Shown: positions 1 through 5,480, counted from the stretch's first letter. The stretch is 13,511 nucleotides of DNA from an uncultured Saprospiraceae bacterium (GCA_938039305.1 CALHUZ010000531.1:1-13511); one strand, 5' to 3'. A program made the numbers and translations. Notes: generated by a model not told the origin, from the letters alone.

Positions 1-1
1 G

Positions 2-1144
2 GAATGTGTTAAGGGAGGGAAGGAATTAGCGAATGAGGGAATTAGTGAATTAGCGAATGGGCCCCTCTGTCCTTCGGACATCTCCCCTAAAGGGGAGAAA
101 ACAAGAACATTATCATCACAGAGTTATACAGAGAAGAAGGCACAGAGGTGCACAGAGGAAGGAAAAAGACGACAGACAACAGACGACAGACAACAAGGAG
201 ACCAGCCCATAGAGCAGCCCATCGGCAAGCCGTTGTTTGCCGTGCCTTCGTTGAATGACACTGGTCATTCAAGCCTTTCAGGCCAGGCTCAGTTACCCTC
301 CAAAGGGGGAGAAGGAGACATCTGGGCTACGCTCGATGTGACAAGGGAGGAGGTTGATGTGACAAAGAAAGAGGACGACGGACAACAGACGACAGCAGCA
401 GCAAGGAAGGCTGGGAATGCGGCATTTGCTATACTGTTGCAGCAGGTGGAGAGCTTGGTGTTTATAGATGAGATATTGGCTAAGTGTCATAAGGCTGGGA
501 TTAAGGCGCTATCTAAGCATGATAGTATCGTGTGTCGTCAATGTGATAAGCATAAGGTGACAAGAGTTGTGTGTAAGGTGCTGAATAGTCTATTTGGAAG
601 GTATACTTATGCGTTGGATATCGATGGGGATTTATTTAATTTGAAGCCTAAGGGGAAGTCTAGGTTGGGGCGGGTGGCTGCTACCCTATTTAGTCAGATG
701 AAGGTTGGGATGAATTGGGGGAATGGGCCGCCGCCGAAGGCGGAATTAGCAAATGGGCTAATTAGGGAATGTGCTAATGGAGGGAATAGGAAATTTGTGG
801 GAATTGGTGAATGTGCTAATGAGGGCCACAGTCCTGCGGACATAAGTAAGCAACCCATCGGCAAGCCATTGTTTGCCGTGCCTTCGTTGAATGACACTGG
901 TCATTCAAGCCTTTCAGGCAGAGCTCAGTTACCCACTAAAGGGGAGGACTGCCGCGCTCGTATTCAGGGACAATCTATTCTTGGGATGCCTAAAGTAAAG
1001 CGTGGGGATACCGCTGCTGCGCTCTATCGGAAGCTTGGGTCTAAGTTCGATAGTGATAGTGCTTTGAGGGAGAAGCATAGGCGGGATCTGGAGTTGTTTA
1101 AGATGAAACTTGAGGAACGGAGGAGGAGAAGTTTTAGGAGGTAG
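2..1144 (+). CDS. Repeat-riddled hypothetical protein, 5' end outside the window
   Basis: The frame is open from base 2 to the TAG at 1142-1144 with no stop, so the gene probably starts left of the window. If it starts inside, the TTG at 233 gives 303 aa. Function is not recognised. Two parts look like ordinary protein: about 405-700, a helical stretch containing SKHDSIVCR followed by LFGRYTYALDIDGD, and 985-1144, a basic, probably coiled-coil tail ending in RRRRSFRR. The HDSIV motif recalls the 'HDS/HDE' motif near the end of some phage and plasmid DNA polymerases, but this is a weak guess. The rest is short repeats translated in frame: ELANG/ECANEG units, CPSDIS/SPADIS, and two copies of a unit reading IGKPLFAVPSLNDTGH. 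Base use is visibly richer in G than in the neighbours. It could be a living gene that tolerates repeat insertions, or a decaying mobile-element gene. Confidence 0.45.
   Translation, partial: ECVKGGKELANEGISELANGPLCPSDISPKGEKTRTLSSQSYTEKKAQRCTEEGKRRQTTDDRQQGDQPIEQPIGKPLFAVPSLNDTGHSSLSGQAQLPSKGGEGDIWATLDVTREEVDVTKKEDDGQQTTAAARKAGNAAFAILLQQVESLVFIDEILAKCHKAGIKALSKHDSIVCRQCDKHKVTRVVCKVLNSLFGRYTYALDIDGDLFNLKPKGKSRLGRVAATLFSQMKVGMNWGNGPPPKAELANGLIRECANGGNRKFVGIGECANEGHSPADISKQPIGKPLFAVPSLNDTGHSSLSGRAQLPTKGEDCRARIQGQSILGMPKVKRGDTAAALYRKLGSKFDSDSALREKHRRDLELFKMKLEERRRRSFRR
20..61 (+). repeat. Degenerate GAATTAGCGAAT short-unit repeat, copy 1
   Basis: The unit GAATTAGCGAAT appears twice, joined by GAGGGAATTAGT. 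It reads ELANEG / ELANG in the open frame. The same unit returns at 742-827 in the same frame. Confidence 0.6.
62..97 (+). repeat. Double-hairpin GC-rich repeat (copy A)
   Basis: A first small hairpin, GTCC-TTCG-GGAC, is followed by CTCCCCT-AA-AGGGGAG. The element matches 13131-13167, where the first stem is GCCC-TTCG-GGGC. The stem bases changed in a compensatory way (TCC/GGA to CCC/GGG), so the structure appears conserved. Here it lies inside an open frame and reads PLCPSDISPKGE; at 13131 it is non-coding. Confidence 0.7.
117..198 (+). repeat. Low-complexity CACAGAG and GACAGACAACAG tracts
   Basis: Bases 117-163 are built from CACAGAG-like units and 168-198 from GACGACAGACAACAG-like units. 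The second tract recurs at 374-405 (GACGACGGACAACAGACGAC), but in a different reading phase, so not all repeats here share one frame. Such tracts are seen in intergenic DNA of several bacterial phyla. Confidence 0.55.
218..312 (+). repeat. ~95-bp multi-hairpin repeat, copy 1
   Basis: It contains in order GGCAA...TTGCC, the perfect hairpin TGAATGAC-ACTG-GTCATTCA, GCCT-TTC-AGGC, and a CCTCCAAAGGGGG-like end. The second copy begins 636 bp downstream (exactly 212 codons), so both are translated in the same frame. Apart from the last third, the two copies differ at only a few bases. Confidence 0.8.
742..827 (+). repeat. Degenerate GAATTAGC/GAATGTGCTAAT repeat, copy 2
   Basis: Imperfect units of GAATTAGCAAATGGG and GAATGTGCTAATGNG read AELANG / RECANGG / GECANEG, in the same frame as 20-61. 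Just upstream a CCGCC-GAA-GGCGG hairpin lies at about 730-742. Confidence 0.55.
854..947 (+). repeat. ~95-bp multi-hairpin repeat, copy 2
   Basis: This is the direct repeat of 218-312 with the same three hairpins and the same reading frame. It is preceded by GTCCTGCGGACAT (831-843), which matches the first hairpin of the double-hairpin repeat at 62-97. The order of modules upstream is therefore also partly repeated. Confidence 0.8.
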
Positions 1145-1226
1145 GTCGAAGTCAGAGACATGCGACCAGCAGTGGAATATATGGTGCGTAGCTGCAAGCA
1201 ACGCAAAACGTGGTGTGGAGGAATAA

Positions 1227-1391
1227 TTGGAGATTACAATTATTCAATCACGAGGATATCTCCTATCCTGTAATGGCTCACCGATCCTCTATGAAGCACT
1301 AAGGCTTCACGGCAAGGCGGCTCAATTATCCAGGTGGGAGCAATGGGTCAAAGCACGTTATCCTAATGAGATAGGAATTGTTATCTTTTAA
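1227..1391 (+). CDS. Possible small protein, 54 aa
   Basis: A frame opens with TTG at 1227, six bases after GGAGGA, a good Shine-Dalgarno match, and ends at TAA 1389-1391. An in-frame TAA lies directly before the TTG, so no longer form exists. The product begins MEITIIQSRGYLLSCNG and continues SPILYEALRLHGKAAQ, then a tryptophan-containing basic stretch ending EIGIVIF. It looks protein-like, but I do not recognise a family. The segment around 1270-1290 (GGCTCACCGATC) is also a motif in the repeats at 2050, 13105 and 13220. Either those repeats carry a piece of this gene, or this ORF is itself repeat-derived. Confidence 0.3.
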   Translation: MEITIIQSRGYLLSCNGSPILYEALRLHGKAAQLSRWEQWVKARYPNEIGIVIF

Positions 1392-1421
1392 TAGTAAGGT
1401 CTTGCTCAGATAATACTATAC

Positions 1422-1820
1422 CTACTCTTTATCAAAACCGTCAACAATTACTCCACCCATTGATGCGGGAAAAGAAAGTAATATGACTCTTTTTATAGCA
1501 ACTAAAGGGTCGTCGAATAAAGGCATTCTATTTAGTGCAAAGAGTATAATAAAAACAACTATTAGTGTAACTCCATAATCCACAATAATTCGAAGAATTA
1601 GATCGTAATAACGATGTTTTACATTTCCCTGAAAAATTCCTTGAATTGAGTATAGTCCAATAAATAATAAAGATAAGACCAGAAGAATAATCACATTGAA
1701 CAAAGGTAGCGTTTCACTAAGCCTCCATGATTCTTCAGAGAAAGCAACAGGAACCGTTAATGCAGAAGCACCTACTATCACTTGGATAATATCTTCTGAA
1801 TTTATAGAATCTTCGCCCAT
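1422..1820 (-). CDS. DUF2391-like small integral membrane protein
   Basis: The product is a 132-aa membrane protein of unknown function. I chose the ATG at 1820; an upstream in-frame TTG at 1826 would add two residues. Hydrophobic segments lie at about residues 40-60 (FNVIILLVLSLLFIGLY), 82-102 (DYGVTLIVVFIILFAL) and 110-125. The last carries SFPASMGGVIVDG, which resembles the FPAS-G signature I associate with DUF2391/TIGR02587 membrane proteins. Typical members are longer, so this would be a short or half-length form. The gene stands alone on the minus strand. No Shine-Dalgarno is visible; the upstream bases are AT-rich. The family assignment is from memory of the motif and is moderate at best; the membrane topology is clear from the sequence. 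Confidence 0.65.
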   Translation of the reverse strand: MGEDSINSEDIIQVIVGASALTVPVAFSEESWRLSETLPLFNVIILLVLSLLFIGLYSIQGIFQGNVKHRYYDLILRIIVDYGVTLIVVFIILFALNRMPLFDDPLVAIKRVILLSFPASMGGVIVDGFDKE

Positions 1821-1862
1821 AATCAATTAGTATTTTTTATCATAAAGTATAAGAACCGCCTA

Positions 1863-1970
1863 TCATTTCTTTCCTGAAATCGGCACGAATATATCGCTTA
1901 TGGTTGTACCAAGTCTTATTCCTTTTATCTCTGCTTCGTATCTTGTTAAAGTGTATACTGGCTCACCCAT
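1863..1970 (-). CDS. Doubtful small ORF, 35 aa
   Basis: ATG at 1970 gives a 35-aa product with LTRYEAEIKGIRLGTTIS and an end DIFVPISGKK. The frame stays open upstream for ten more codons to a TAG. The composition is protein-like, so it may be the tail of a degraded gene upstream of the DUF2391-like gene. No family is recognised. It covers part of an otherwise gene-free 384-bp stretch. Confidence 0.2.
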   Translation of the reverse strand: MGEPVYTLTRYEAEIKGIRLGTTISDIFVPISGKK

Positions 1971-2011
1971 CCTAGCATAAAGTACGAAGGTTTTATACTA
2001 AGTGGTTGATT

Positions 2012-2072
2012 AAGAGATTTGAAATTACAAATCTCAAACAGCGAAACTTTGTGTGACTCACCGATTCTAAAG
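2012..2072 (+). repeat. Diverged palindrome plus GACTCACCGATT module
   Basis: GAGATTTG...CAAATCTC (2014-2035) followed by AAACAGCG is a diverged copy of the palindrome at 13021-13048. GACTCACCGATTCTA follows at 2055 and matches the GGCTCACCGATCTTG module at 13104 and 13220. It appears to be the remains of the mosaic repeat family at the right end of the window. Confidence 0.5.
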
Positions 2073-2114
2073 GCTCAATGAGCCGCCTCAAGGTATCTTG
2101 CTTTTATGATGTGT

Positions 2115-2182
2115 TGTGATATAGATCACTCAATGGGAGTGAAGTAGATCACATCATAAAGGTATAACCGCCACTACCTTTA
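2115..2182 (+). promoter_or_regulatory. Tandem CRP/FNR-like dyads with -7 element, for the 2205-3214 genes
   Basis: TGTGATATAGATCACT (2115-2130) and AGTGAAGTAGATCACA (2138-2153) both fit TGTGA-N6-TCACA closely and start 23 bp apart. Exactly 21 bp further is TACCTTTA (2175-2182), one base off the Bacteroidota -7 element TAnnTTTG. This would put transcription start near 2188 and the dyad centres near -42 and -65, the classic activator positions. The pair is also framed by the inverted repeat TTTATGATGTG / CACATCATAAA. The same geometry recurs on the minus strand at 3567-3634. Confidence 0.65.
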
Positions 2183-2204
2183 GATCATAATTAAAATTGA
2201 AAAT

Positions 2205-2648
2205 ATGAAGTACATAATTATATCAATATGGATGACGTTGCTCCTTTTCTCATGTAGCCATGATGAACCCTCTATCATCGATGGTTCATACAACATCATA
2301 TCGGTTAGTCTTACAGACTGTGGAGATCAAGGAGATAGACTGAGCCTTGGATTGGGATCAGAATATTGTATCACTGCGGGAGATATCGAATATTGTCATG
2401 AAGGTAGCTTCACTCTTGCCAATAATGATTTCTCTGCATCCTTTGAAATTAATTTTCAAAATGAATCCATAGTAATTGAATCAGTTGGGTCATATTCTTT
2501 TGATGGAGATTTTATAGAGGTGACAACAAATGCTGGTTCTATCACCTCATCTGTGAACCCTGCGAATACACAAATGGACTTATTGAGTGTCAATTTTATG
2601 GATGAGGAGAGTGGCTGTAGTGTAAGATTTGTCGGACGAAAGATATAG
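2205..2648 (+). CDS. Small lipoprotein, possibly lipocalin-like
   Basis: The product is a 147-aa envelope lipoprotein of unknown function. The first 17 residues form a type II signal peptide ending in the lipobox LFSC, with Cys17 as the lipidated residue. The mature part is short, Asp/Ser-rich and strand-rich: an N-terminal IIDGSYNIISVSL strand, a central GSFTLANNDFSASFEINF, and a C-terminal CSVRFVGRK strand. That layout resembles the small lipocalin-like lipoproteins common in Bacteroidota, but no diagnostic motif is visible. Several cysteines in the mature part may form disulfides. It is the first gene after the tandem CRP/FNR-like dyads and is followed after 47 bp by another exported protein gene on the same strand, probably in one transcript ending at the hairpin at 3250. 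Confidence 0.75.
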   Translation: MKYIIISIWMTLLLFSCSHDEPSIIDGSYNIISVSLTDCGDQGDRLSLGLGSEYCITAGDIEYCHEGSFTLANNDFSASFEINFQNESIVIESVGSYSFDGDFIEVTTNAGSITSSVNPANTQMDLLSVNFMDEESGCSVRFVGRKI

Positions 2649-2695
2649 CAATTTAGTCTGCGTTGGAAACTAATTTTTTCTAATTATTTAAATCG

Positions 2696-3214
2696 ATGAG
2701 TATGAAATGGTTAACAATATATTTATTTGTAATGAGCCTCACCACAGATATTCTCTCTGCAGACCTCACTAACGAGACCACCACAATTAATGAAGATGTA
2801 GCCTTACAGTTGGTTCAATCATACAACAAAGAACTCAAAGGTGCGTATGGCGCGAACGTGCCAGAAATAAAGAAAGGAATAATGAGTAAAGGGGAATTGG
2901 ATATAATGTATGTGGAGGGTCCACATGAAGAAACGATTATGATCGCCAGATTTATGGAAGATTCTCAGCCAGAAAATAAATGTACCATATTTAAGATATC
3001 AGTTGAGAAACATAAATGGCTACCGGAGGAAATTAAAGAAGGACGTATCGTATATATAGGGAATCAGTTGATCATAAAAGATTTGAATTCTAATAAAGAG
3101 ATTAATTTCTTTCTTCCTTCAGATACCGTTATAAATAAAACACCTTACTTAGAAACAGTGAAAGCAAAGATGATCAATGTCAAAAGATCTAACGCTGTAG
3201 AGATCAATATATAA
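2696..3214 (+). CDS. Small secreted protein of unknown function, 172 aa
   Basis: An exported protein with a type I signal peptide: hydrophobic residues 5-17 and a likely cleavage after LSA (residue 22). The start may be ATG 2696 or ATG 2702 (third residue); both fit. The mature region is charged and mostly strand-like, beginning ADLTNETTTINEDVALQL, with a middle containing YVEGPHEETIMIARFMEDSQ and a C-terminal half rich in lysine and isoleucine. No known domain is recognised. The gene lies 47 bp after the lipoprotein gene and before a terminator-like hairpin, so the two are probably co-transcribed under the upstream CRP/FNR-like sites. The shared transcription and export suggest related envelope roles, but nothing in the sequence says which. 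Confidence 0.7.
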   Translation: MSMKWLTIYLFVMSLTTDILSADLTNETTTINEDVALQLVQSYNKELKGAYGANVPEIKKGIMSKGELDIMYVEGPHEETIMIARFMEDSQPENKCTIFKISVEKHKWLPEEIKEGRIVYIGNQLIIKDLNSNKEINFFLPSDTVINKTPYLETVKAKMINVKRSNAVEINI

Positions 3215-3249
3215 TAACTGGTTCTGTAATACAAAGTGGTTATAGTAAT

Positions 3250-3280
3250 AAGGGGTGGGTTCTCATGGACTCACCCCTTT
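3250..3280 (+). terminator. Terminator-like hairpin after the 2205-3214 pair
   Basis: AAGGGGTG (3250-3257) pairs with CACCCCTT (3272-3279), and the stem extends inward by a G-T, a G-C and a T-A pair. The following T-run is weak (TCTATT). It is placed 35 bp after the stop codon at 3214. Confidence 0.6.
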
Positions 3281-3432
3281 CTATTAACAAAATCAACAAA
3301 ACAAACTTTCCATATAAAGGATGCTGTGAGCAATTGTTGTATGATGTAGTGGGCATTTATCTTTTGATACTTCTCCAACTCTTTATCTCACCTTACTACC
3401 CCACTACCGTTTCATACCTAAGGCAGTGACTG

Positions 3433-3461
3433 AAAAAAGGCTGATAGTCTCCTACCAGCCT
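3433..3461 (-). terminator. Intrinsic terminator, minus strand, in a gene-free region
   Basis: Read on the minus strand, AGGCTGGTAG - GAGA - CTATCAGCCT is a 10-bp stem with one G-U pair, followed by TTTTTT. On the plus strand the same pair is an A-C mismatch and there is no T-run, so the structure is oriented to the minus strand. No minus-strand gene is annotated upstream, which is why a small transcript is proposed. Confidence 0.65.
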
Positions 3462-3560
3462 CATCACTGCATCAACCAAAAAATATTAACAAGCCCCACT
3501 ACTAAGGCCACATTTTTCAAATAGAAATGTCACAGATTAAACATGCTGTGCTCATTACTT
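3433..3560 (-). ncRNA. Predicted ~130-nt small transcript
   Basis: A minus-strand promoter with TAACTTTG (3567-3574) and two CRP/FNR-like dyads points to a start near 3560. The terminator at 3433-3461 would end it, giving about 128 nt. It contains only a 12-codon ORF (ATG at 3555, too close to the start for a leader). Its last ~50 nt are nearly the same as the 3' untranslated end of the anti-sigma operon (3832-3880). This rests on promoter and terminator pattern only. Confidence 0.4.
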
Positions 3561-3566
3561 ATATTT

Positions 3567-3634
3567 CAAAGTTATAGTAAACATCATCAAAAGTATGTGA
3601 TGAATATCTCAGTACAGTTGTGATATACATCACA
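3567..3634 (-). promoter_or_regulatory. Tandem CRP/FNR-like dyads with -7 element, minus strand
   Basis: The plus strand shows TGTGATATACATCACA (3619-3634), a perfect TGTGA-N6-TCACA, and TGTGATGAATATCTCA (3596-3611), one base off. On the minus strand, 21 bp past the inner dyad, TAACTTTG (3567-3574) fully matches TAnnTTTG. Spacings (23 bp between dyad starts, 21 bp to the -7 element) are the same as at 2115-2182, in the opposite orientation. Confidence 0.6.
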
Positions 3635-3666
3635 TTTCTAAATGCCTTATCGACGATGTAATAAGA

Positions 3667-3760
3667 AGCCAAAAAATTAGAAACCTTTGCTGCCTATCCT
3701 ATGGGCTAAATGATCCGATCCGTGTGCATATGTTATGAGATTGCAAATCTCAAACAACGG
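3667..3760 (+). repeat. Decayed composite of the mosaic repeat family
   Basis: AGCCAAAAAATTAGAAACCT (from 3667) is a degraded copy of the AGCCAAGAGGTTAGAAACCT hairpin module. It is followed by a damaged GGCTCACCGATC-like stretch (3704-3720) and by GAGATTGCAAATCTCAAACA (3737-3756), a nearly intact palindrome module ending in AACGG. The modules are those found at 12982-13241. Confidence 0.55.
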
Positions 3761-3824
3761 AAATACAGGCTTAGCGAATTATCTTATTGAAGGAAGGATA
3801 GAATGGCTGTATGACCGCATGTGT

Positions 3825-3857
3825 ATAGAAAGAGGCCGATAGTCACCTATCAGCCTC
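3825..3857 (-). terminator. Terminator of the sigma / anti-sigma operon
   Basis: On the minus strand GAGGCTGATAG - GTGA - CTATCGGCCTC forms an 11-bp stem with one G-U pair, followed by TTTCTATA. It lies 40 bp past the anti-sigma stop codon. It is a diverged copy of the terminator at 3433-3461; the ~20 bases before the hairpin (TTTTTTGGTTGATGCAGTGA) are also shared. Confidence 0.65.
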
Positions 3858-3896
3858 CAATCACTGCATCAACCAAAAAACTCTTTATTATATATC

Positions 3897-4694
3897 TTAA
3901 GATGGCATATTAACAGTTCCTATCAATTCTTCAAGATTTGGGGATAACGCTCCACCTCTTGATTCAATGGTGATGGCATAGACATTAGTTCCTTGTTCAA
4001 AATCTATCGGGACTACGAAGCCTTCTGTCCCTTGAAATACAGTCAATGGAATAGGATCTAAACCAGTTTTGATTGACCATAACTGAAAGCTTTTATCAGA
4101 AGAGATCTGAGGAAGGTTTTGAATCTGTAAAAAGCTATACTGTCTATCACTGTTATAAATGATATAAAGATCTGTCTCACTATACTTGTCTGTTGCTGAC
4201 ATAGCAAGTAAGGTATTATTAGAATCGTTGATCTGTTCGTTTAGTGCGTATTGCATCTGAGCAGCTTGTTGTATAGAGTCGCAAGCGATGATGTATCGCT
4301 CATAGTCGTCTTGAAGTTTGTTGAATTCAGAACGAGCATCAAAATATAGATAGCCTAGTAGTAAGGATGCAATAGCTAGTACTGATCCAATCCACTTTGG
4401 TATTTTAGTGCTATCGGAAGAGCTGTTGTTTTGCTTTTTAGACGAAGCAGAGTTAGTTGAGGGCTCATTTTTATTTTTAGCTTCAGATAATACTTTTTCT
4501 TTTAGACTTGATGAAGGTACAATACTAGAGAGTCGAGCATACTTCTCGAGTGAAGCACCTATTTCATAAAGGTCCTTTTTCAATTCTGGGTATTTCTGAA
4601 GAGCTTGTTCTACTATTTTAAGTTGATCATTAGAGCAGTCACCAATGACGTAGAGCTCGAGTAGTCCTGAATCTTTCAATTCCTTTATGCCCAT
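3897..4694 (-). CDS. RskA-type anti-sigma factor
   Basis: Membrane-bound anti-sigma factor, 265 aa, expected to hold the partner ECF sigma factor inactive at the inner membrane. Residues 1-50 form the helical cytoplasmic domain (SGLLELYVIGDCSNDQ ... QALQKYPELKKDLYEI), similar to the N-terminus of RskA-like proteins. There is no zinc-binding HxxxCxxC. Residues 55-98 are a Ser/Asn/Lys-rich linker. One transmembrane helix lies at about 101-118 and a probable coiled coil at 120-165. Residues 170-265 match the RskA C-terminal domain (FQLWSIKTG, VYAITIESRGG, SPNLEELIG), which sits in the periplasm. The start codon overlaps the end of the sigma gene by 10 bp (ATGGGCATAA), the usual translational coupling of such pairs. 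A terminator follows the gene. Assignment is firm; the sensed signal is unknown. Confidence 0.88.
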   Translation of the reverse strand: MGIKELKDSGLLELYVIGDCSNDQLKIVEQALQKYPELKKDLYEIGASLEKYARLSSIVPSSSLKEKVLSEAKNKNEPSTNSASSKKQNNSSSDSTKIPKWIGSVLAIASLLLGYLYFDARSEFNKLQDDYERYIIACDSIQQAAQMQYALNEQINDSNNTLLAMSATDKYSETDLYIIYNSDRQYSFLQIQNLPQISSDKSFQLWSIKTGLDPIPLTVFQGTEGFVVPIDFEQGTNVYAITIESRGGALSPNLEELIGTVNMPS

Positions 4695-5263
4695 ATCAAA
4701 ACGATTAATATGATGAGCAATAAAAAAGATCCCAGGAATAGTTCTTTTTCTCCTTCGAGAGATTCACGCAAAAGTTTTATGGCGATTCTAAGTCTTGTTT
4801 TTACAGTACCAAGTGGTAGCTCTAAGGTCTGAGCCGTATCTTTATGAGTATATCCCTGGAGATAGATCATATCCAAAATAACTCGATGGTTTTCATTGAG
4901 TGAAGATAGCAAGCGTTGTGTATCTATCAACTCTGTCTCTTCTTGATTAGAGACCAAATTTATCGAAGTATCAACAAGCTCTTCATTGTCCATTTGTCTT
5001 TGATAACCTTTGAGCCGCACTTTATCTAAAGCCTTTCTTCTAGCGATTGTGGCCAACCAAGTGAAGAAATTTCCCTTATTATGATCATATAGCTCGATAC
5101 TATCCCAAGCCTTCAGCAAGGTACTCTGAAGCACCTCTTCTCCAATAGGTTTATTTTTTACGATTCTTACTATAATTCCCAGCAAAGCAGGAGCGTAGCT
5201 ATCATAAAGAAGTGACAGGCCTTTTTCATCCTTGGCCTTCATCAATTGAATAATATCTGTCAA
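4685..5263 (-). CDS. ECF RNA polymerase sigma factor with hydrophobic C-terminal tail
   Basis: ECF-type sigma-70 factor, 192 aa. Region 2 spans about residues 15-85 (LLYDSYAPALLGII ... GEEVLQSTLLKAWDSI ... FFTWLATIARRKALDKVR). Region 4 spans about 118-170, with the helix-turn-helix GYTHKDTAQTLELPLGTVKTR. The start used is TTG at 5263, because the family normally has ~10 residues before KAKDEKGL; the first ATG (5242) would remove seven of them. An out-of-frame ATG at 5274 forms a four-codon ORF that overlaps this TTG. Unusually, the protein does not end after region 4: residues 175-192 (ELFLGSFLLLIILIVLIWA) form a strong hydrophobic segment, long enough to span a membrane. The gene overlaps the anti-sigma gene by 10 bp. 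A bipartite promoter motif upstream is shared with the divergent operon, which suggests autoregulation. Confidence 0.9.
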   Translation of the reverse strand: MTDIIQLMKAKDEKGLSLLYDSYAPALLGIIVRIVKNKPIGEEVLQSTLLKAWDSIELYDHNKGNFFTWLATIARRKALDKVRLKGYQRQMDNEELVDTSINLVSNQEETELIDTQRLLSSLNENHRVILDMIYLQGYTHKDTAQTLELPLGTVKTRLRIAIKLLRESLEGEKELFLGSFLLLIILIVLIWA

Positions 5264-5307
5264 CAGATTTTCATATTAAGTTGTAATGATAAGAAACCCC
5301 TTCTATA

Positions 5308-5332
5308 TACGTGTATTCATCACTGATTGGAT
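5308..5332 (-). promoter_or_regulatory. Bipartite ECF-type promoter for the sigma operon
   Basis: On the minus strand ATCCAA (5327-5332), ten bases, then ATACACGTA (5308-5316). The same two blocks with the same spacing stand in front of the divergent TPR gene. The block spacing and the CGTA core suit an ECF sigma promoter (-35/-10). It lies about 45 bp before the sigma start codon. Confidence 0.65.
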
Positions 5333-5360
5333 TTCAAAACTGAAATAAAGCAGAAAATAT

Positions 5361-5396
5361 CTTATACACATTATGATTAATCACGATGTGTATAAG
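5361..5396. promoter_or_regulatory. 36-bp near-perfect palindrome, candidate operator
   Basis: The arms CTTATACACAT and ATGTGTATAAG enclose TGATTAATCA, itself a palindrome; 16 of 18 pairs match. It lies between the two divergent promoters, ~30 bp upstream of the sigma -35 block. Each arm contains TTATACACA, which also fits the DnaA-box consensus TTATNCACA. Confidence 0.6.
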
Positions 5397-5480
5397 TTTA
5401 CAAATCAATTTATTACAACAATTATAAACTCTGATGGTGTTTTTGCATCAAAAATATTTCAAAACCATCTAAATAAAAAG

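Noticed and set aside
929..1201. Minus-strand ORFs opposite the 3' part of the first gene
   Set aside because: Composition is the mirror of the plus-strand frame, and they span the repeat and the gene end without any recognisable motif.
1960..1976. GGCTCACCCATCC as another copy of the GGCTCACCGATC module
   Set aside because: Only the first dozen bases agree and the flanks do not; it also overlaps the start of a possible minus-strand ORF, so the match may be chance.
3281..3432. Gene-free stretch examined for ORFs and RNA genes
   Set aside because: Only short frames broken by stops on both strands and no clear hairpin; nothing reportable seen.
5362..5395. Possible replication origin because of two TTATACACA DnaA-box-like sequences
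   Set aside because: Only two boxes, both explained as arms of one palindrome, with no dnaA/dnaN/gidA context and no further box cluster.
5415..5480. Imperfect inverted repeat GATGGT...ACCATC upstream of the TPR promoter
   Set aside because: Needs a bulge and a long AT-rich loop; in such AT-rich DNA it is not convincing as a site or riboswitch.
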